The position numbers and the translations under genes are program-made. Source: CAWAVN01 sp963825075 (GTDB lineage Bacteria; Planctomycetota; Planctomycetia; Planctomycetales; Planctomycetaceae). From it: a stretch of DNA of 64,000 nt. The notes under the pieces are model-generated. The model was not told the origin of the DNA. It did not search any database and was given only the letters and a program-made list of their open reading frames with translations. Within the stretch, counting starts at the first letter, position 1. Every line of letters starts with the position of its first letter. This document shows, in pieces, positions 53,079-63,306 of the stretch. The stretch lies in NCBI GenBank assembly GCA_963825075.1, contig CAWGRX010000015.1, positions 186,001-250,000 on the forward strand. Reading direction: 5' to 3'.

Positions 53079-53248
53079 GCCACTGATCGGCCCCTAAGTC
53101 GGGCCCTTGCGAAATCAGTGGTCAAATGGGATCAGGATGTTGGGACCAAATAAACCAAACGGTTTTCTGGCTCTTTGCGTCTTTTGGCGGATTGCGGTAC
53201 AACCGAAGGAGGGAAAACCATTCGTGACGCCACTCGTCGAGCCGCTTG

Positions 53249-56051
53249 ATGCCCGTGCAGTTTCATTATCCGGAATTTTTTCTGCTGCTGATTCCCTTGG
53301 CCCTCGCCTTCAAACGCTGGGGATGGACCAGGGACCGCGTGACGACCGGGCTGAGGCTGGCGACCGCCTTGCTGCTGTTATTGGCGCTCACAGGGCCGGA
53401 GGTGAATCTGGGCGGCGAAGGCTTGGACGTGATCGTGGTTGTCGATCGTTCGCGATCCATGACCGATGCCGCCGGCAAGAATGCGGTCGAACTGATTGAA
53501 AACCTCGACCGCAACCGCGGAGCGGGTGACCGCGTGGGGATTGTGGCGTTCGGGAGCTGGGCGGAAGTCGAGCGTCTGCCTTCCCAGCAGGCTTTGCAGA
53601 GAGGCTTTGAGAAAAAGGTCTCCGACAGCGGCAGCGATCTGAACGCCGCGATTCTCACCGCGCTGAGTCTCGTCGATAAAAACCGCCCCGCGCGGATTCT
53701 GGTGCTCAGCGACGGCGAAGCGAACGGAGCCGACCCCCGCGCCGCCGCCCGCCGGTCTCGCGAAGACGGGGTCCCCGTGGATTATCGGGTTTACGCACGG
53801 CCCCGCGGCGGCGACATTGCCGTCGATGCCCTGACTTTGCCCCGCACAACCGCTCCCCGCGAGCCATTCCAATTCACCGTGCGGATTTTCGCCGACCGCG
53901 ACGCCTCCGCGACGGTGGAAGTCTCGCGGGACGGCAAACGCTTTGCCAGCCGTGAGGTGCGATTGGTCGCCGGCTCCAATGCGGTCGCGTTTCGCGATCT
54001 GCTCGAAGAGGGCGGGTTTTACACTTACGAAGCCAAAATTTCCGTCGCCGACGATCCCGTCCCGGAAAACAACCAGGGCACCGGCGTCGTCCGCGTGGAC
54101 ACCGGACCGAAGCTGCTGGTGCTCAATGCCGACGGGCAAACCGACAATCTCGTGAAGGCAATCCGGGCGGCAAAGGTCGAAGTCGATGTCGCGGCCGCGA
54201 AGTCCCATCCGCTCACGCAGGATGCCCTCGATCCCTACCGGGCGGTGATTTTGGAAAACGTGCCCGCCGACGATTTGGGCCGCTTGAAAATGGAACGCCT
54301 GGCCCAGTTCGCCGAGGATTTGGGCGGGGGGGTGATGCTCACCGGCGGCGAGCAAAGTTTCGGCAACGGCGGCTATTACAAAAGCCCGCTCGAAGAAGTG
54401 CTGCCGGTCTCGATGGAGCTTCGCGAAGAGCACCGCAAGCTGCGGGTCGCCATCGCGGTCGTCCTCGATCAATCGGGCAGCATGTCCGCTCCTGTGGAAG
54501 GCGGGCGGACCAAAATGGATCTCGCCAACCTGGGGGCTTCAGAAGTCGTGCGGATGCTCTCCGCTCAGGACATGGTTTCGGTGATCTCCGTCAATACCCG
54601 GGCGCACATCGTGCAGGAACTCGCCAAGGTCGAATCGCCCGAAGTCATCGCCGCCCGCGTGAGCAAAATCTCAAGCGGCGGCGGGGGGATTTTTATCTAC
54701 GAAGCCCTGGAAGCGGCCGGCGAGGAACTGTTCGGGGCCGAGGATTACCAAACCCGCCACATCATTTTGTTCTCCGGACGCCAACGACAGCGTGGAAGAA
54801 GGCGAATACCAAACGCTGTTGGAGGGATACTCCAAGCTGGGCATTACCGTGAGCGTGATCGGACTGGGAAAAGACACCGACATCCATGCCGGGCTGCTGG
54901 GGGACATCGCCAAGCGGGGCGGCGGGAACATCATGTTTACCGAAGACCCCCAGGAACTGCCGCGGCTGTTTACGCAGGACACGATGACCATTGCCCGCAG
55001 CAGCTTCATCAAAAAAACGGAAAACCAGCCGGCGGGCATTCCGGGGGAGCTTTTATCCGAACGGGGCAGGCTGATGGGGGAGTTCGACTTCGGGCAGTTT
55101 CCCCGCGTGGATGGCTATAACCTTTCTTACCTCAAACCCGAAGCCACGCCGTTGGCTGTCTCGCGGGACGAATACAAAGCCCCGCTCGCAGCGTTCTGGT
55201 ATCGCGGCTTGGGACGGTCAGCGGCGCTGGCGATGGAAGTCGCGGGCGAATACACCGGCGAGTTCGGCCGCTGGAAATTCTATGATGATTTTCTCATCAA
55301 CCACGCCCGCTGGCTGTTGGGCGGCGGCAATGTCGGGGAGGTGTATATCGATCTTCAGAGAGACGGGCAAGATGCCGTAGTCACGGTGGAACTCGATCCG
55401 AACCGCCAAGCGGGTCTCGCCAAAAAGCCGCCGACGTTGTTCGTCGTCCCACCCGGTTTGGAGCGGGAGAAAACCATGCTGCCGGACTTTCAGTGGATCG
55501 GGCCTTACACCTTGCGGGCCAGGTTTCGCATGGAGGAAACCGGCAGTTACCGCACGCTCGTGCAAACCGAGGACGGCCGGCTGACCCGCGGCCCCGCCGT
55601 GACTCTGCCTTATTCCCCCGAATACGCGCCGCGGCCGGAAAGCGAAAACGGCCGGCTCGTCTTGGCCCAAGTCGCGGAACTCTCGGGGGGGCAGTCCCGG
55701 ACGGATGTGCTCTCGATCCTGGCCGACCCGCCGAGGACGGCCCGCATGCTGCCCCTTTTACCCTATCTGGTGATTGCCGCCATCGTGTTGTTGGTGACGG
55801 AAATCGCGGGCCGGCGGTTGTCGCTGTGGAAGCCGGCTCTCTCCGCCGCTCCCGATGCGACCACGGAACTGTCCGTCGATCCGGCCCTCGGGTATCGGCA
55901 GCGATGGTTCTCCCGCCGGCGAAAAGTCCAAAAGCAAACCCTGCCGAGCGAACCGCAAGAAACCCTGGCGACGATGGGACCTCGCAAGAGCGTCAACCAA
56001 ATCTACGAACGCGCCAAACAACGCGCCAAGAGCCGGCTGGGGAACGAGTGA
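53249..56051 (+). CDS. VWA/GATase-like membrane protein (frameshifted)
   Basis: The N-terminus has two membrane segments (YPEFFLLLIPLALAFKRW and RLATALLLLLALTGPE), followed by two von Willebrand A domains with MIDAS motifs (VIVVVDRSRSMTDAAG and IAVVLDQSGSMSAPVEGG) and a class I glutamine-amidotransferase-like part between them (VMLTGGEQSFGNGGYYKS). A C-terminal membrane segment (LLPYLVIAAIVLLVTEIAG) and a basic tail end the protein. It resembles planctomycete BatA/BatB-like proteins of about 930 residues. One extra G at 54776-54777 breaks the frame. HIILFSDANDSVEEGEYQTL is restored by removing it. Start at ATG 53249; TTG at 53246 is also in frame. Confidence 0.9.
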
Positions 56052-56104
56052 CGCGGATCCGGCCGTTGCGTGAACCGGCGTCAGAAAAATAAGGCAAAAC
56101 GTCC

Positions 56105-56818
56105 GTGCTGATTTGGATATTGCTCGTCTTCGCAGCGTGGCTTGCCGCGACGGTTTCCGGCTTGGCCGGGTTCGGCGGCGCGATGTTGCTTTTGCCGGCC
56201 ATCACTTATGGCATTGGCCCCAAAGCCGCGATTCCGATTCTCACGATGGCACAACTTTTGGGGAATACCTCGCGCGGGGGTTTTGGATTCAAAGAGATCG
56301 CTTGGCGTCCCGTCGCATTCTTCAGCGTTGGCGCGATTCCCGCTTGTGTTTTGGGCTCACGGTTGTTTGTCTCGCTGCCTTCGCATCTGATCACGCGGGG
56401 CATTGGCGTTTTTTTGTTGTTCATTGTCGTTCTTCGGCAGGCGCCGTTGAAGAAGCGATGCATCTCACAACCGTTGCTTGTTCCAGCCGGTGCCATGGTC
56501 GGCTTCTTGTCGGCCGTCGCCGGCAGCGCCGGACCGTTGGGCGCGGCCACGTTCCTCTCGCTGGAGTTATCGCCGACGGCCTATGTCGCCAGCGAAGCCG
56601 TCACCGCCGTTTTGATGCACTTGACCAAAACCGCCGTCTATGGACGTTATGCTTTAATCAACGGCGAGACATTGCTATTGGGATTGGCGCTTGGCGGCGC
56701 GATGATCTTGGGATCCTGGACCGGGCGCAAACTCAATCAAAAACTGGCGGAACATCAATTCCAACGATTCGTCGATGGCCTTTTGATCGTCTCCTCCCTT
56801 TTGCTCATCATCACCTGA
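56105..56818 (+). CDS. TSUP (TauE/SafE) family permease
   Basis: About eight hydrophobic helices: LIWILLVFAAWLAATVSGLA, GAMLLLPAITYGIG, GIGVFLLFIVVL, PAGAMVGFLSAVAGSAGPLG, TLLLGLALGGAMILGSWTG, FVDGLLIVSSLLLIIT. The Gly-rich GLAGFGGAML and SAVAGSAGPLGA motifs are characteristic of sulfite exporter TauE/SafE proteins. 237 residues with a GTG start about 50 bases after the VWA gene, so possibly the same transcript. Substrate (sulfonates, sulfite or other) is unknown. Confidence 0.88.
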   Translation: MLIWILLVFAAWLAATVSGLAGFGGAMLLLPAITYGIGPKAAIPILTMAQLLGNTSRGGFGFKEIAWRPVAFFSVGAIPACVLGSRLFVSLPSHLITRGIGVFLLFIVVLRQAPLKKRCISQPLLVPAGAMVGFLSAVAGSAGPLGAATFLSLELSPTAYVASEAVTAVLMHLTKTAVYGRYALINGETLLLGLALGGAMILGSWTGRKLNQKLAEHQFQRFVDGLLIVSSLLLIIT

Positions 56819-57014
56819 GCCAAACGTCCTGGCAAAAGCGACTGGATCCGGATCTCATGTTGGCTAGGACTTCGCGCGGTCCGGTTCGGTAAAGTCGGCA
56901 GACCGCGCCGGCGGTTGGGAGATTTCTCACGGCCGCTTCCCTTTCCGGCCGATGCCGAGACGGAGACCGTCTTCAGTTTCCCCTCCAGCATTGGGACCGC
57001 GCGAGTTTTCGTTT

Positions 57015-57974
57015 ATGCCTGGAATTCCTCCCTCCTCGGCGATGCCGCGTTCTTCGTCGCTAAGAAGCAAATTCATCCTGATTTTCGCCGGCGTTTTGTT
57101 CTGCGGGGGATTGTGTGCCGTCTGTTTGCCGGTGCTCATGTTCTTGACGGAAGGACCAAGACGACAGACCTCGGCCCCGGCGTATGTGGTCTCGAAACCC
57201 GTCGAGGACATCACCGTCGCATTGCCCACAAAAGATCTCCACGGACGGATGGCCCTCGAATGCGATTTGAAGTTATTGCACGAAGGGCTCAGGCTCTTGG
57301 AACATACGTCGGATTATACCGGCACGTTTTACAAGCACGAACGCATCAACGGCGTCTTGGACAACGGCAGCTTGATCCGCGTGAAAAGCCGGCATGAACC
57401 ACTGAGTTTGTATCTCAAATGGCTGGAAGGCGACACGGGGCGGGAACTGTTGTTCGTGAAAGGTCAGCACGACGATGAGATGCTGGTGCGGCTCGGCGGG
57501 ATTCGCGGCCGCTTGCTGCCGGTGCTGAAAATCGACCCCGACGGCGAAAAGGCCCGCGAGAAAATCCGCCATCACGTTTCGCACGTGAGTTTGCTCAAAA
57601 TGACCCGCCGGGTGGTGGAGTTTCGCGAACAGGATATGAAGCGGCTGCCGAATATGACCTGCGACTTGATCGTCAAACCCGCTGGCGATGAATCGGGCTG
57701 CCTGTTGTCCCTGACGGAATACGCAAGCCCCCGCGTGTGTGCCGAGTACAGAAAGACAATCCATCGGCTTGACCCCGGCACCTTGCTCCCGGTGACGATC
57801 AAAACCTATGGCTGGCCCGAAGCCGAAGCGGACCAAAACCTCTCCGCCGAGGAATTGGACGAAGCGACGCTTTTGGAGCACTACAGCTATTCGGAGCTTA
57901 GGTTCAATCAGCAACTTGCGGACAAGGACTTCGACCGCAACAACCCCGACTACAACCTGCACCGCCGCTATTGA
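57015..57974 (+). CDS. DUF1571 family exported protein
   Basis: After a membrane or signal segment (SKFILIFAGVLFCGGLCAVC), the protein has the DUF1571 pattern: LKLLHEGLRLLEHTSDYTGT, FYKHERINGVLDNGSLIRVK, SLYLKWLEGDTGRELLFVKG, then RLGGIRGRLLPVLKIDPDG and the C-terminal LEHYSYSELRFNQQLADKDF. DUF1571 proteins are typical of planctomycetes, predicted periplasmic, of unknown function. Starts at 57015 (MPGIPPSSAM), 57042 or the frame opening at 56952 are possible. Confidence 0.82.
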   Translation: MPGIPPSSAMPRSSSLRSKFILIFAGVLFCGGLCAVCLPVLMFLTEGPRRQTSAPAYVVSKPVEDITVALPTKDLHGRMALECDLKLLHEGLRLLEHTSDYTGTFYKHERINGVLDNGSLIRVKSRHEPLSLYLKWLEGDTGRELLFVKGQHDDEMLVRLGGIRGRLLPVLKIDPDGEKAREKIRHHVSHVSLLKMTRRVVEFREQDMKRLPNMTCDLIVKPAGDESGCLLSLTEYASPRVCAEYRKTIHRLDPGTLLPVTIKTYGWPEAEADQNLSAEELDEATLLEHYSYSELRFNQQLADKDFDRNNPDYNLHRRY

Positions 57975-57982
57975 GATTGCGG

Positions 57983-58894
57983 TTATTCTTTCGTGATCTT
58001 GACGGCGGCTTTCTCGACCCGCGTCCATTTTTTGACTTTGGACTTGTCGCCGACTTCATAGGTCGTGAAAGAATTCTTATCCGCATAGGTGATGACGTAA
58101 TCCCGGCGGGTGCCTTTGAGGGCGGTGACGGTTTTGAACCGGCCTTCCGGCCGGCCCCGGACGGAATTAAAGAACACGCGGTCGCCCGCCACTTCCCATT
58201 CGATGTCGATGTCCAACGCGTCGCCCACAATGTAGCGGGCCGGGCCTTCAAACTGGATGAACATCGTTCCGGTGCCGTCGTCGTGGAGTTCCAGTTGGGT
58301 TGGGCCGTAGTCTTCGATCTTCTTCCAATGCCCCAACAGCGCTGTGCGGTATTTCTCTTGCAGGGCCACTTGTTGGGCGACGCGTACGCGTTCGGCTTCG
58401 GCTTCCGCCAGTTTTTGGTCGTCGGTTTTGAGCTTGTCCTCGGCGGTTTTCAGTTGGGCTTTTGCGACTTCCAATGTTTTCGCCGCTTGAGCCAACTCCT
58501 GTTCTGCCGCGCTTAATTCCTTATCCGCGTCGGCCTTATTGCTGGGCGGGGCGGATTTTTGCTTTTGTTGGGCGTCTGTCAGATTGTCCTGGGCGATTTG
58601 CAGATCGGCTTCCGCGTATTTGACGGCTTGTTGCGCGGCAACCAGGGCTTCGTGATCGGTTTGCACCCGCGCTTTGGCTTTTTGCTCCTGGGCTGCGGCT
58701 TTTGCTGCATTGGGTTTTTCGTAATTGGCAAGCGAGGCGGTGCGGGTGTCGCCTTTCAGAAAATGAAACGCCGTCGCGCTCCCCGCCCCGATCAGGAACA
58801 GGAAAACAGCGCTCCATTTCAAAAACCGCCGGCGTCTGCGGGGAGGCGATTCGCTCGCGATGGACTGCGATTCGGAAGTTTGGGGGGCTATCAT
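57983..58894 (-). CDS. Membrane-anchored coiled-coil protein with lipocalin-like C-terminus
   Basis: A basic N-terminus (RRRRRFLKW) and a single membrane helix (SAVFLFLIGAGSATAFHFL) precede about 130 residues of Ala/Lys/Glu/Gln-rich coiled coil (for example KELSAAEQELAQAAKTLEVA). The last 110 residues are beta-rich (YGPTQLELHDDGTGTMFIQF, VAGDRVFFNSVRGRPEG, DYVITYADKNSFTTYEV), of a small barrel type. Start taken at 58894 (MIAPQTSESQ); the frame extends to 58969. It converges on the DUF1571 gene with an eight-base gap. Role unknown, probably envelope. Confidence 0.65.
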   Translation of the reverse strand: MIAPQTSESQSIASESPPRRRRRFLKWSAVFLFLIGAGSATAFHFLKGDTRTASLANYEKPNAAKAAAQEQKAKARVQTDHEALVAAQQAVKYAEADLQIAQDNLTDAQQKQKSAPPSNKADADKELSAAEQELAQAAKTLEVAKAQLKTAEDKLKTDDQKLAEAEAERVRVAQQVALQEKYRTALLGHWKKIEDYGPTQLELHDDGTGTMFIQFEGPARYIVGDALDIDIEWEVAGDRVFFNSVRGRPEGRFKTVTALKGTRRDYVITYADKNSFTTYEVGDKSKVKKWTRVEKAAVKITKE

Positions 58895-59138
58895 AATTCC
58901 ACCACCTGAGGAGGAAGGAGAAGCAAAGGTCTCTCTGGACATACCCGAAAACATCGCCGGGTGCTTCAATGGTTGCGATTTTTTCAGGAAATCGTCAACC
59001 GCAACCAGGAATACTTAAAAGGCCGGATTGATGGGAAGGGAGGGAAAGGAGGCAATTTCTATGGGCATTTTAGCCCGCACCGCCCGCGAGAAAAGGTTTT
59101 CTTATGTTGAAATGGGATGAAATGGGATGAATCTGCAA

Positions 59139-60719
59139 CTATTTGTGCGAGTATCCCGAAAGATCATAAACGCGGTAGGTGGCGTTTTCATAGACCGGTT
59201 CGTCGGCCAGGCTGTCTCGGTGGAATATCGCGAAATTCATGTGCTTTTCGTTCCGGAAGGCTTCGCGGAATTGATGATTCATGCGATTGTTCCATTCCAG
59301 AATGCCCGCGGGGTCTTGGGGGCAATCCTTGCGGGAGACGTATTCCGCCCGCTCTGCGTACCATTTGAACGCCCAACTCCTGCGAGGCGTCCAGACCACG
59401 GTGTCTTTCGGCGTGTTCTCGCGAATCCAGCGGCAGACATCCCGCCAATCGCTTAGCTGCGATTCGCTCATCCGGCTGGGGTTTCGATCCACTGCCGGGT
59501 ACGCCAACGAAAACGCCAACAAACCGCCGAACAAAAGCCACCACCGCCTTTCGGCATGCTTGCGGGCGAGCGAAAGTTTCGGGAGCGGCCCGTTTTGCAG
59601 TCCGCGCGCGGCCAGACCCGCCAGAGTGATCGAAGCCGCGGCGGGCAGCAGGACGTCGGCTAAGCGGAAGGGATAAAACTTCAAGAGCCGATACCGCCAA
59701 GTGATTTGCGACAGTTTTTCGATGGGGCGATCTCCATATCCCAAAGCCACGCCGACGACCGCAACCGCGACGCTTGCTCCGACGAACCAGGCAAACCACC
59801 GCTCGGCGGTTCCCCATTCGCCGCGACAACGAATCACCAGCCAGAGTAGGAGCAACAATCCGTAAGTGACGTAACCTGCCTGGGAGAACGTCATCGGGTC
59901 GAGATGGTGCCGGATGCGGTGGAACACTTGAATCCAAGTCGCCGCGAGGGTTTGCCTCTGATCGCCGAATTGAAGCAACCCCAAAGCCGGCCAGATCCCC
60001 GGCAAACTGGCGAGAACAAAAACTCCCGCCGCCGCGATCCAATCGCCGAGGGAGAAGGTTCGCGGTTCGGCGTGGGAGTCTTGATCGGTGCGACTTGGAA
60101 ACAATCTTGTGGCAAGCATGGCGGCACCCGCACAGATCACGAACCAACCGCCGACGACGGGATGGAAACTCACCCCCAAACCGGCCAGGAGGGCCGAGCG
60201 AATCAGGTGCCGGTCAAACCAGGCGGCGATCGCCCAAAATCCGAACCCGTAGGCGAAGACTTTGCCTTCCACGCCGCCGATCATCCATTCGCCCGACCAA
60301 TTGCCGACGGCTGCCATCGCGAGATACGCCCACAACGCCCACAGGCTCGTCCAGCGGCCGGGGACCAAATAGCGGGCGCAGCAAACCCAGCCCCAAGCCA
60401 ATATCCCCAACGACACAAGCCGGCCGAGCCAGGCGGTCTGCTCCAGGGTCAGAACCTGCGTATAGACCCCCACCGTTTGATAGAACACCAAATGCGTGTC
60501 GGCGGATTTCAGAAAGAAATCGTGCGGGCACCAATCGGGATTCCAATAGTGCTTGGCTTTGGACAAATAGTGCGGTTCGTTGACGCCCGGCACCGGGGAA
60601 CGAATCACCACGAACGCCAAAAGACTCGCCAATGCCACGCCCCACACGACCCACGGCTTGGAAGGCGTGGTTTCCGGGGATGCATCGAGAGGAGAAGAGT
60701 CTTCCAGGGAAATGTCCAT
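59139..60719 (-). CDS. Multi-pass membrane protein (DUF6798-like)
   Basis: 526 residues with about ten membrane helices (WGVALASLLAFVVIRSPVPG, WIAAAGVFVLASLPGIWPAL, GASVAVAVVGVALGYG and others). Conserved parts GVNEPHYLSKAKHYWNPDWC, PHDFFLKSADTHLVFYQTVG and WTPRRSWAFKWYAERAEYVS match planctomycete membrane proteins I recall as DUF6798, distantly like GT-C glycosyltransferases. Catalytic acids typical of GT-C enzymes are not clearly assignable. The start MDISLEDSSPLDASPE is preceded by AATGTCC-type sequence without a good ribosome site. Confidence 0.78.
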   Translation of the reverse strand: MDISLEDSSPLDASPETTPSKPWVVWGVALASLLAFVVIRSPVPGVNEPHYLSKAKHYWNPDWCPHDFFLKSADTHLVFYQTVGVYTQVLTLEQTAWLGRLVSLGILAWGWVCCARYLVPGRWTSLWALWAYLAMAAVGNWSGEWMIGGVEGKVFAYGFGFWAIAAWFDRHLIRSALLAGLGVSFHPVVGGWFVICAGAAMLATRLFPSRTDQDSHAEPRTFSLGDWIAAAGVFVLASLPGIWPALGLLQFGDQRQTLAATWIQVFHRIRHHLDPMTFSQAGYVTYGLLLLLWLVIRCRGEWGTAERWFAWFVGASVAVAVVGVALGYGDRPIEKLSQITWRYRLLKFYPFRLADVLLPAAASITLAGLAARGLQNGPLPKLSLARKHAERRWWLLFGGLLAFSLAYPAVDRNPSRMSESQLSDWRDVCRWIRENTPKDTVVWTPRRSWAFKWYAERAEYVSRKDCPQDPAGILEWNNRMNHQFREAFRNEKHMNFAIFHRDSLADEPVYENATYRVYDLSGYSHK

Positions 60720-60835
60720 GGTCGATCGGTTTTTTTCAATCCCACCAAAAGAAACTCCCGCATTCTTTGGGGAAGGCGGGAGAGATGGTTGAGAAAATGG
60801 GTGGTCTTATCTTCGGTTCGGTTGTCGGCCGCGAG

Positions 60836-61054
60836 CTACTTTTTCTTTTTGGCCGGGGATTTCTTGGCGGTTTTCTTTTTCCCGGCTGTTTTCTTGGAGG
60901 ATGCGGCGGCGGCTTTGGGGGACTTCTTGGCGGCTTTTTTGGCCGCAGCTTTTTTCTTGCTGCCTTTGGATCCCTTGGATTTATCGCCGAAGATGCGATC
61001 CCAGTTCTCCCAAAATTCCGGTGTTGCTCCGGTCCGAACAATCGGCCCACTCAT
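60836..61054 (-). CDS. Small lysine/alanine-rich basic protein (histone H1-like tail)
   Basis: 72 residues. The N-terminus MSGPIVRTGATPEFWENWDR, then IFGDKSK, matches a short conserved planctomycete motif. The rest is almost only K, A, S and G (KKKAAAKKAAKKSPKAAAAS and so on), like the C-terminal tails of histone H1/Hc1-like nucleoid proteins. The ATG at 61052-61054 is preferred over the upstream open frame because the conserved motif begins there. A DNA- or RNA-binding role is likely from composition but not shown. Confidence 0.75.
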   Translation of the reverse strand: MSGPIVRTGATPEFWENWDRIFGDKSKGSKGSKKKAAAKKAAKKSPKAAAASSKKTAGKKKTAKKSPAKKKK

Positions 61055-61631
61055 GTTGGCTACTCCCAGCGCTAAAATTTCTGCGAAAAATCGCAAGCGA
61101 TGAAGGTGAAAAAGGTTAAATCTCGGCACGGCATCCGCGAATGGCGCCAAAACCGAATTGTTCTCCCGGCCGCGCAGGTTGTCAACCGTCAAAAACCAAG
61201 GAGACGCCGCGAGCCGGGTATTTCGTCCTCCTTCTATCGAACACGCCTCGGCGGGACTTGAGAACTTTCCCGATCGAGGCGAGTGCCGCGGTCGATTTGC
61301 GGAGGTGACAAATTGTGACATTCCTTCTGCGCCGGCCCATTGCAAGTTTTACAAACGCAAACGCCGATTGGCGTGCATTCCTCGGAGTTGAAATGTTCTA
61401 ACTCTTTAACGGACAATACGTTTCGTCAATCGTTTTCTTCATTGTCATCGTTGCAACCCGGCCGCCGGATTGAGATTTCTGTTGACCCGTAACCGAATTC
61501 CGGCTAATGGACTTTTTTCGTTTGCAGAAATCGGTCGAAACTCCCAAAGTCGCTTTTGAGATACCACGGAACGGTGATTCACAACCCGCCCCTCGGCCAT
61601 TTTCCCGGGTTGTGAATGGGGGATTTTCCAG
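61055..61631. other. Intergenic region, about 0.58 kb
   Basis: Between the divergent basic-protein and P450 genes. No gene recognised. An open frame runs into the P450 gene from 61507, but the translation before about 61720 does not resemble a P450 N-terminus, and the more plausible start is 61632 in another frame. Confidence 0.4.
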
Positions 61632-63093
61632 ATGTCACTTTCGCCTCGCCCTCAACGATCCGACATCCATTCTTTGGATGCCACGCGGTTGGTCACCGAG
61701 GGCAGTCTGTTGGATTTTCCCAAAGAATCCGATCCGCTGCATGCGGTCGCTGTACGAGAAGCACGGGGAATTGGCGGCACTCCAGGATGGCTCCCAAAAG
61801 ATTGTGTTCGTGTTTGGGCCCCAGTGGAATCAAAAAGTCCTTAACGACTCGGCCCGCTTTCATTCCCGGTTTTTCGCGCTTCGGGGTCCCAAGCGGTCGG
61901 CCCACCGCCGCTTGACCAGCGGCCTGTTGAGCATGAACGGTCCCGAACACAAAGAGCACCGCCGCATGGTGATGGGCCCGTTCCAAAAACTGGCCGTGCG
62001 GAATCACCTGGCCCCCGTGGCAGAGCACACCCGGCAGATGTTGGGTGAATGGACCGTGGGCGAAACGCGGGACATCAATGTCGATATGACGCAGTTCATG
62101 CTCCGCGTGACCAGCTCGATTCTGTTCGGCGTCGAAGAGCCCGAACTTGCCCACCACATCGGCGAGATGATCGATGTCTGGGTGCGGATGAACCACCAGA
62201 TCGGCATGGGGGCCTTGGTGTCCGATCAATCCTTCACCGAGGGCTACGAACATCTCTTGCAGTTGGCCGACGATCTGGAACGGGCGCTTCGCACGATGAT
62301 CGACCTCAAACGCTCCCGCGGGCCGTCGGGGCACGATGTGCTGTCGCTGTTGCTCGAAGCCCACGCGGACGGCGGCGGCAAATTGACGGACGAGGAACTC
62401 CTCGGCCACGTGGCGCTCTTGTTTGGAGCCGCCCATCTGACGACGGCCCACACCCTGAGCTGGACACTATTCCTGTTGGCTCAGCACCCGGCCCTCATGC
62501 GGCAGGTTTGGGGGGAACTGGAGACCAAGGTTTCCGGATCCGCCCCAACCTTGGAAGAAATCCCGCAACTCGATGTCCTCGACCGGGTGATTAAGGAAAG
62601 CATGCGGATCCTGCCGGCCTCGGGCTATTTGCAGCGGATGTGTGCCGAAGATTTGCTGCTCGGCCCGTTTCGGCTCACGCGGGGGACTGCGATTGTATTC
62701 AGCCAATACATCACGCACCACATCCCGGAGCTTTATCCCGAACCGGAGACCTTTCGCCCCGACCGCTGGCTGAGCATTTCCCCTTCGCCTTACGCCTATT
62801 TGCCCTTCGGAGCCGGCCCGAGAATGTGCATTGGAGCACTTCTCGCGACCATGACCCTGAAGACGGCGATTCCCACGATCTTGAAACGCTACCGCTTGAG
62901 CTTGGCGGCGGATGCGGAGGTTAATGGAGCGATCATTTCCACGATGCTCTGTCCCACCAGCGGGGTGATGATGGAAATTCACGAACCCGACGGCCGGTTT
63001 GAAAGCCGGCCGGTCCGCGGAAACATCCACGACTTGGTCACACTCTCGGAATCGGCGGAATCCGCGGCCTCCTCGTCCAGAAAAGCCGCCTAG
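61632..63093 (+). CDS. Cytochrome P450 (frameshift near the N-terminus)
   Basis: Heme-thiolate monooxygenase. The K-helix ExxR is in DRVIKESMRILPASGYLQRM, the PERF-like ETFRPDRWLSI follows, and the heme loop is YLPFGAGPRMCIGALLATMT with Cys as axial ligand. The I-helix reads ALLFGAAHLTTAHTLSWTLF, so the usual acid before the conserved Thr is replaced (HLTT). Natural N-terminus is probably MSLSPRPQRSDIHSLDATRL, then VTEGSLLDFPK, joined to NPIRCMRSLYEKHGELAAL by a one-base shift near 61722. No membrane anchor, so a soluble bacterial P450 of about 485 residues. No redox partner is adjacent. Confidence 0.9.
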
Positions 63094-63306
63094 GCCGTGA
63101 AACAAAAGGACTCAGGAAAGTAGGGATATTTCCAAATTTGGGCAGTTGGGGGACATTTTTGAATACCAAGTTGAATCGCAGGAGCGAATTTGGCCGATAC
63201 TCCCACTGTTTCTGCGAACCTGCTCGCAATTTGAGTCTGTGGGCAAATTAGACACTTTTTCAGCTAATGTGCGGGCAGCCACGTTATGAGGGGTGATGGA
63301 CCTTCG

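Noticed and set aside
61507..61720. P450 start at 61507
   Set aside because: The upstream codons in that frame translate to sequence unlike a P450 N-terminus, while the frame from 61632 gives SLLDFPK leading into the conserved NPIRCM segment after a one-base shift.
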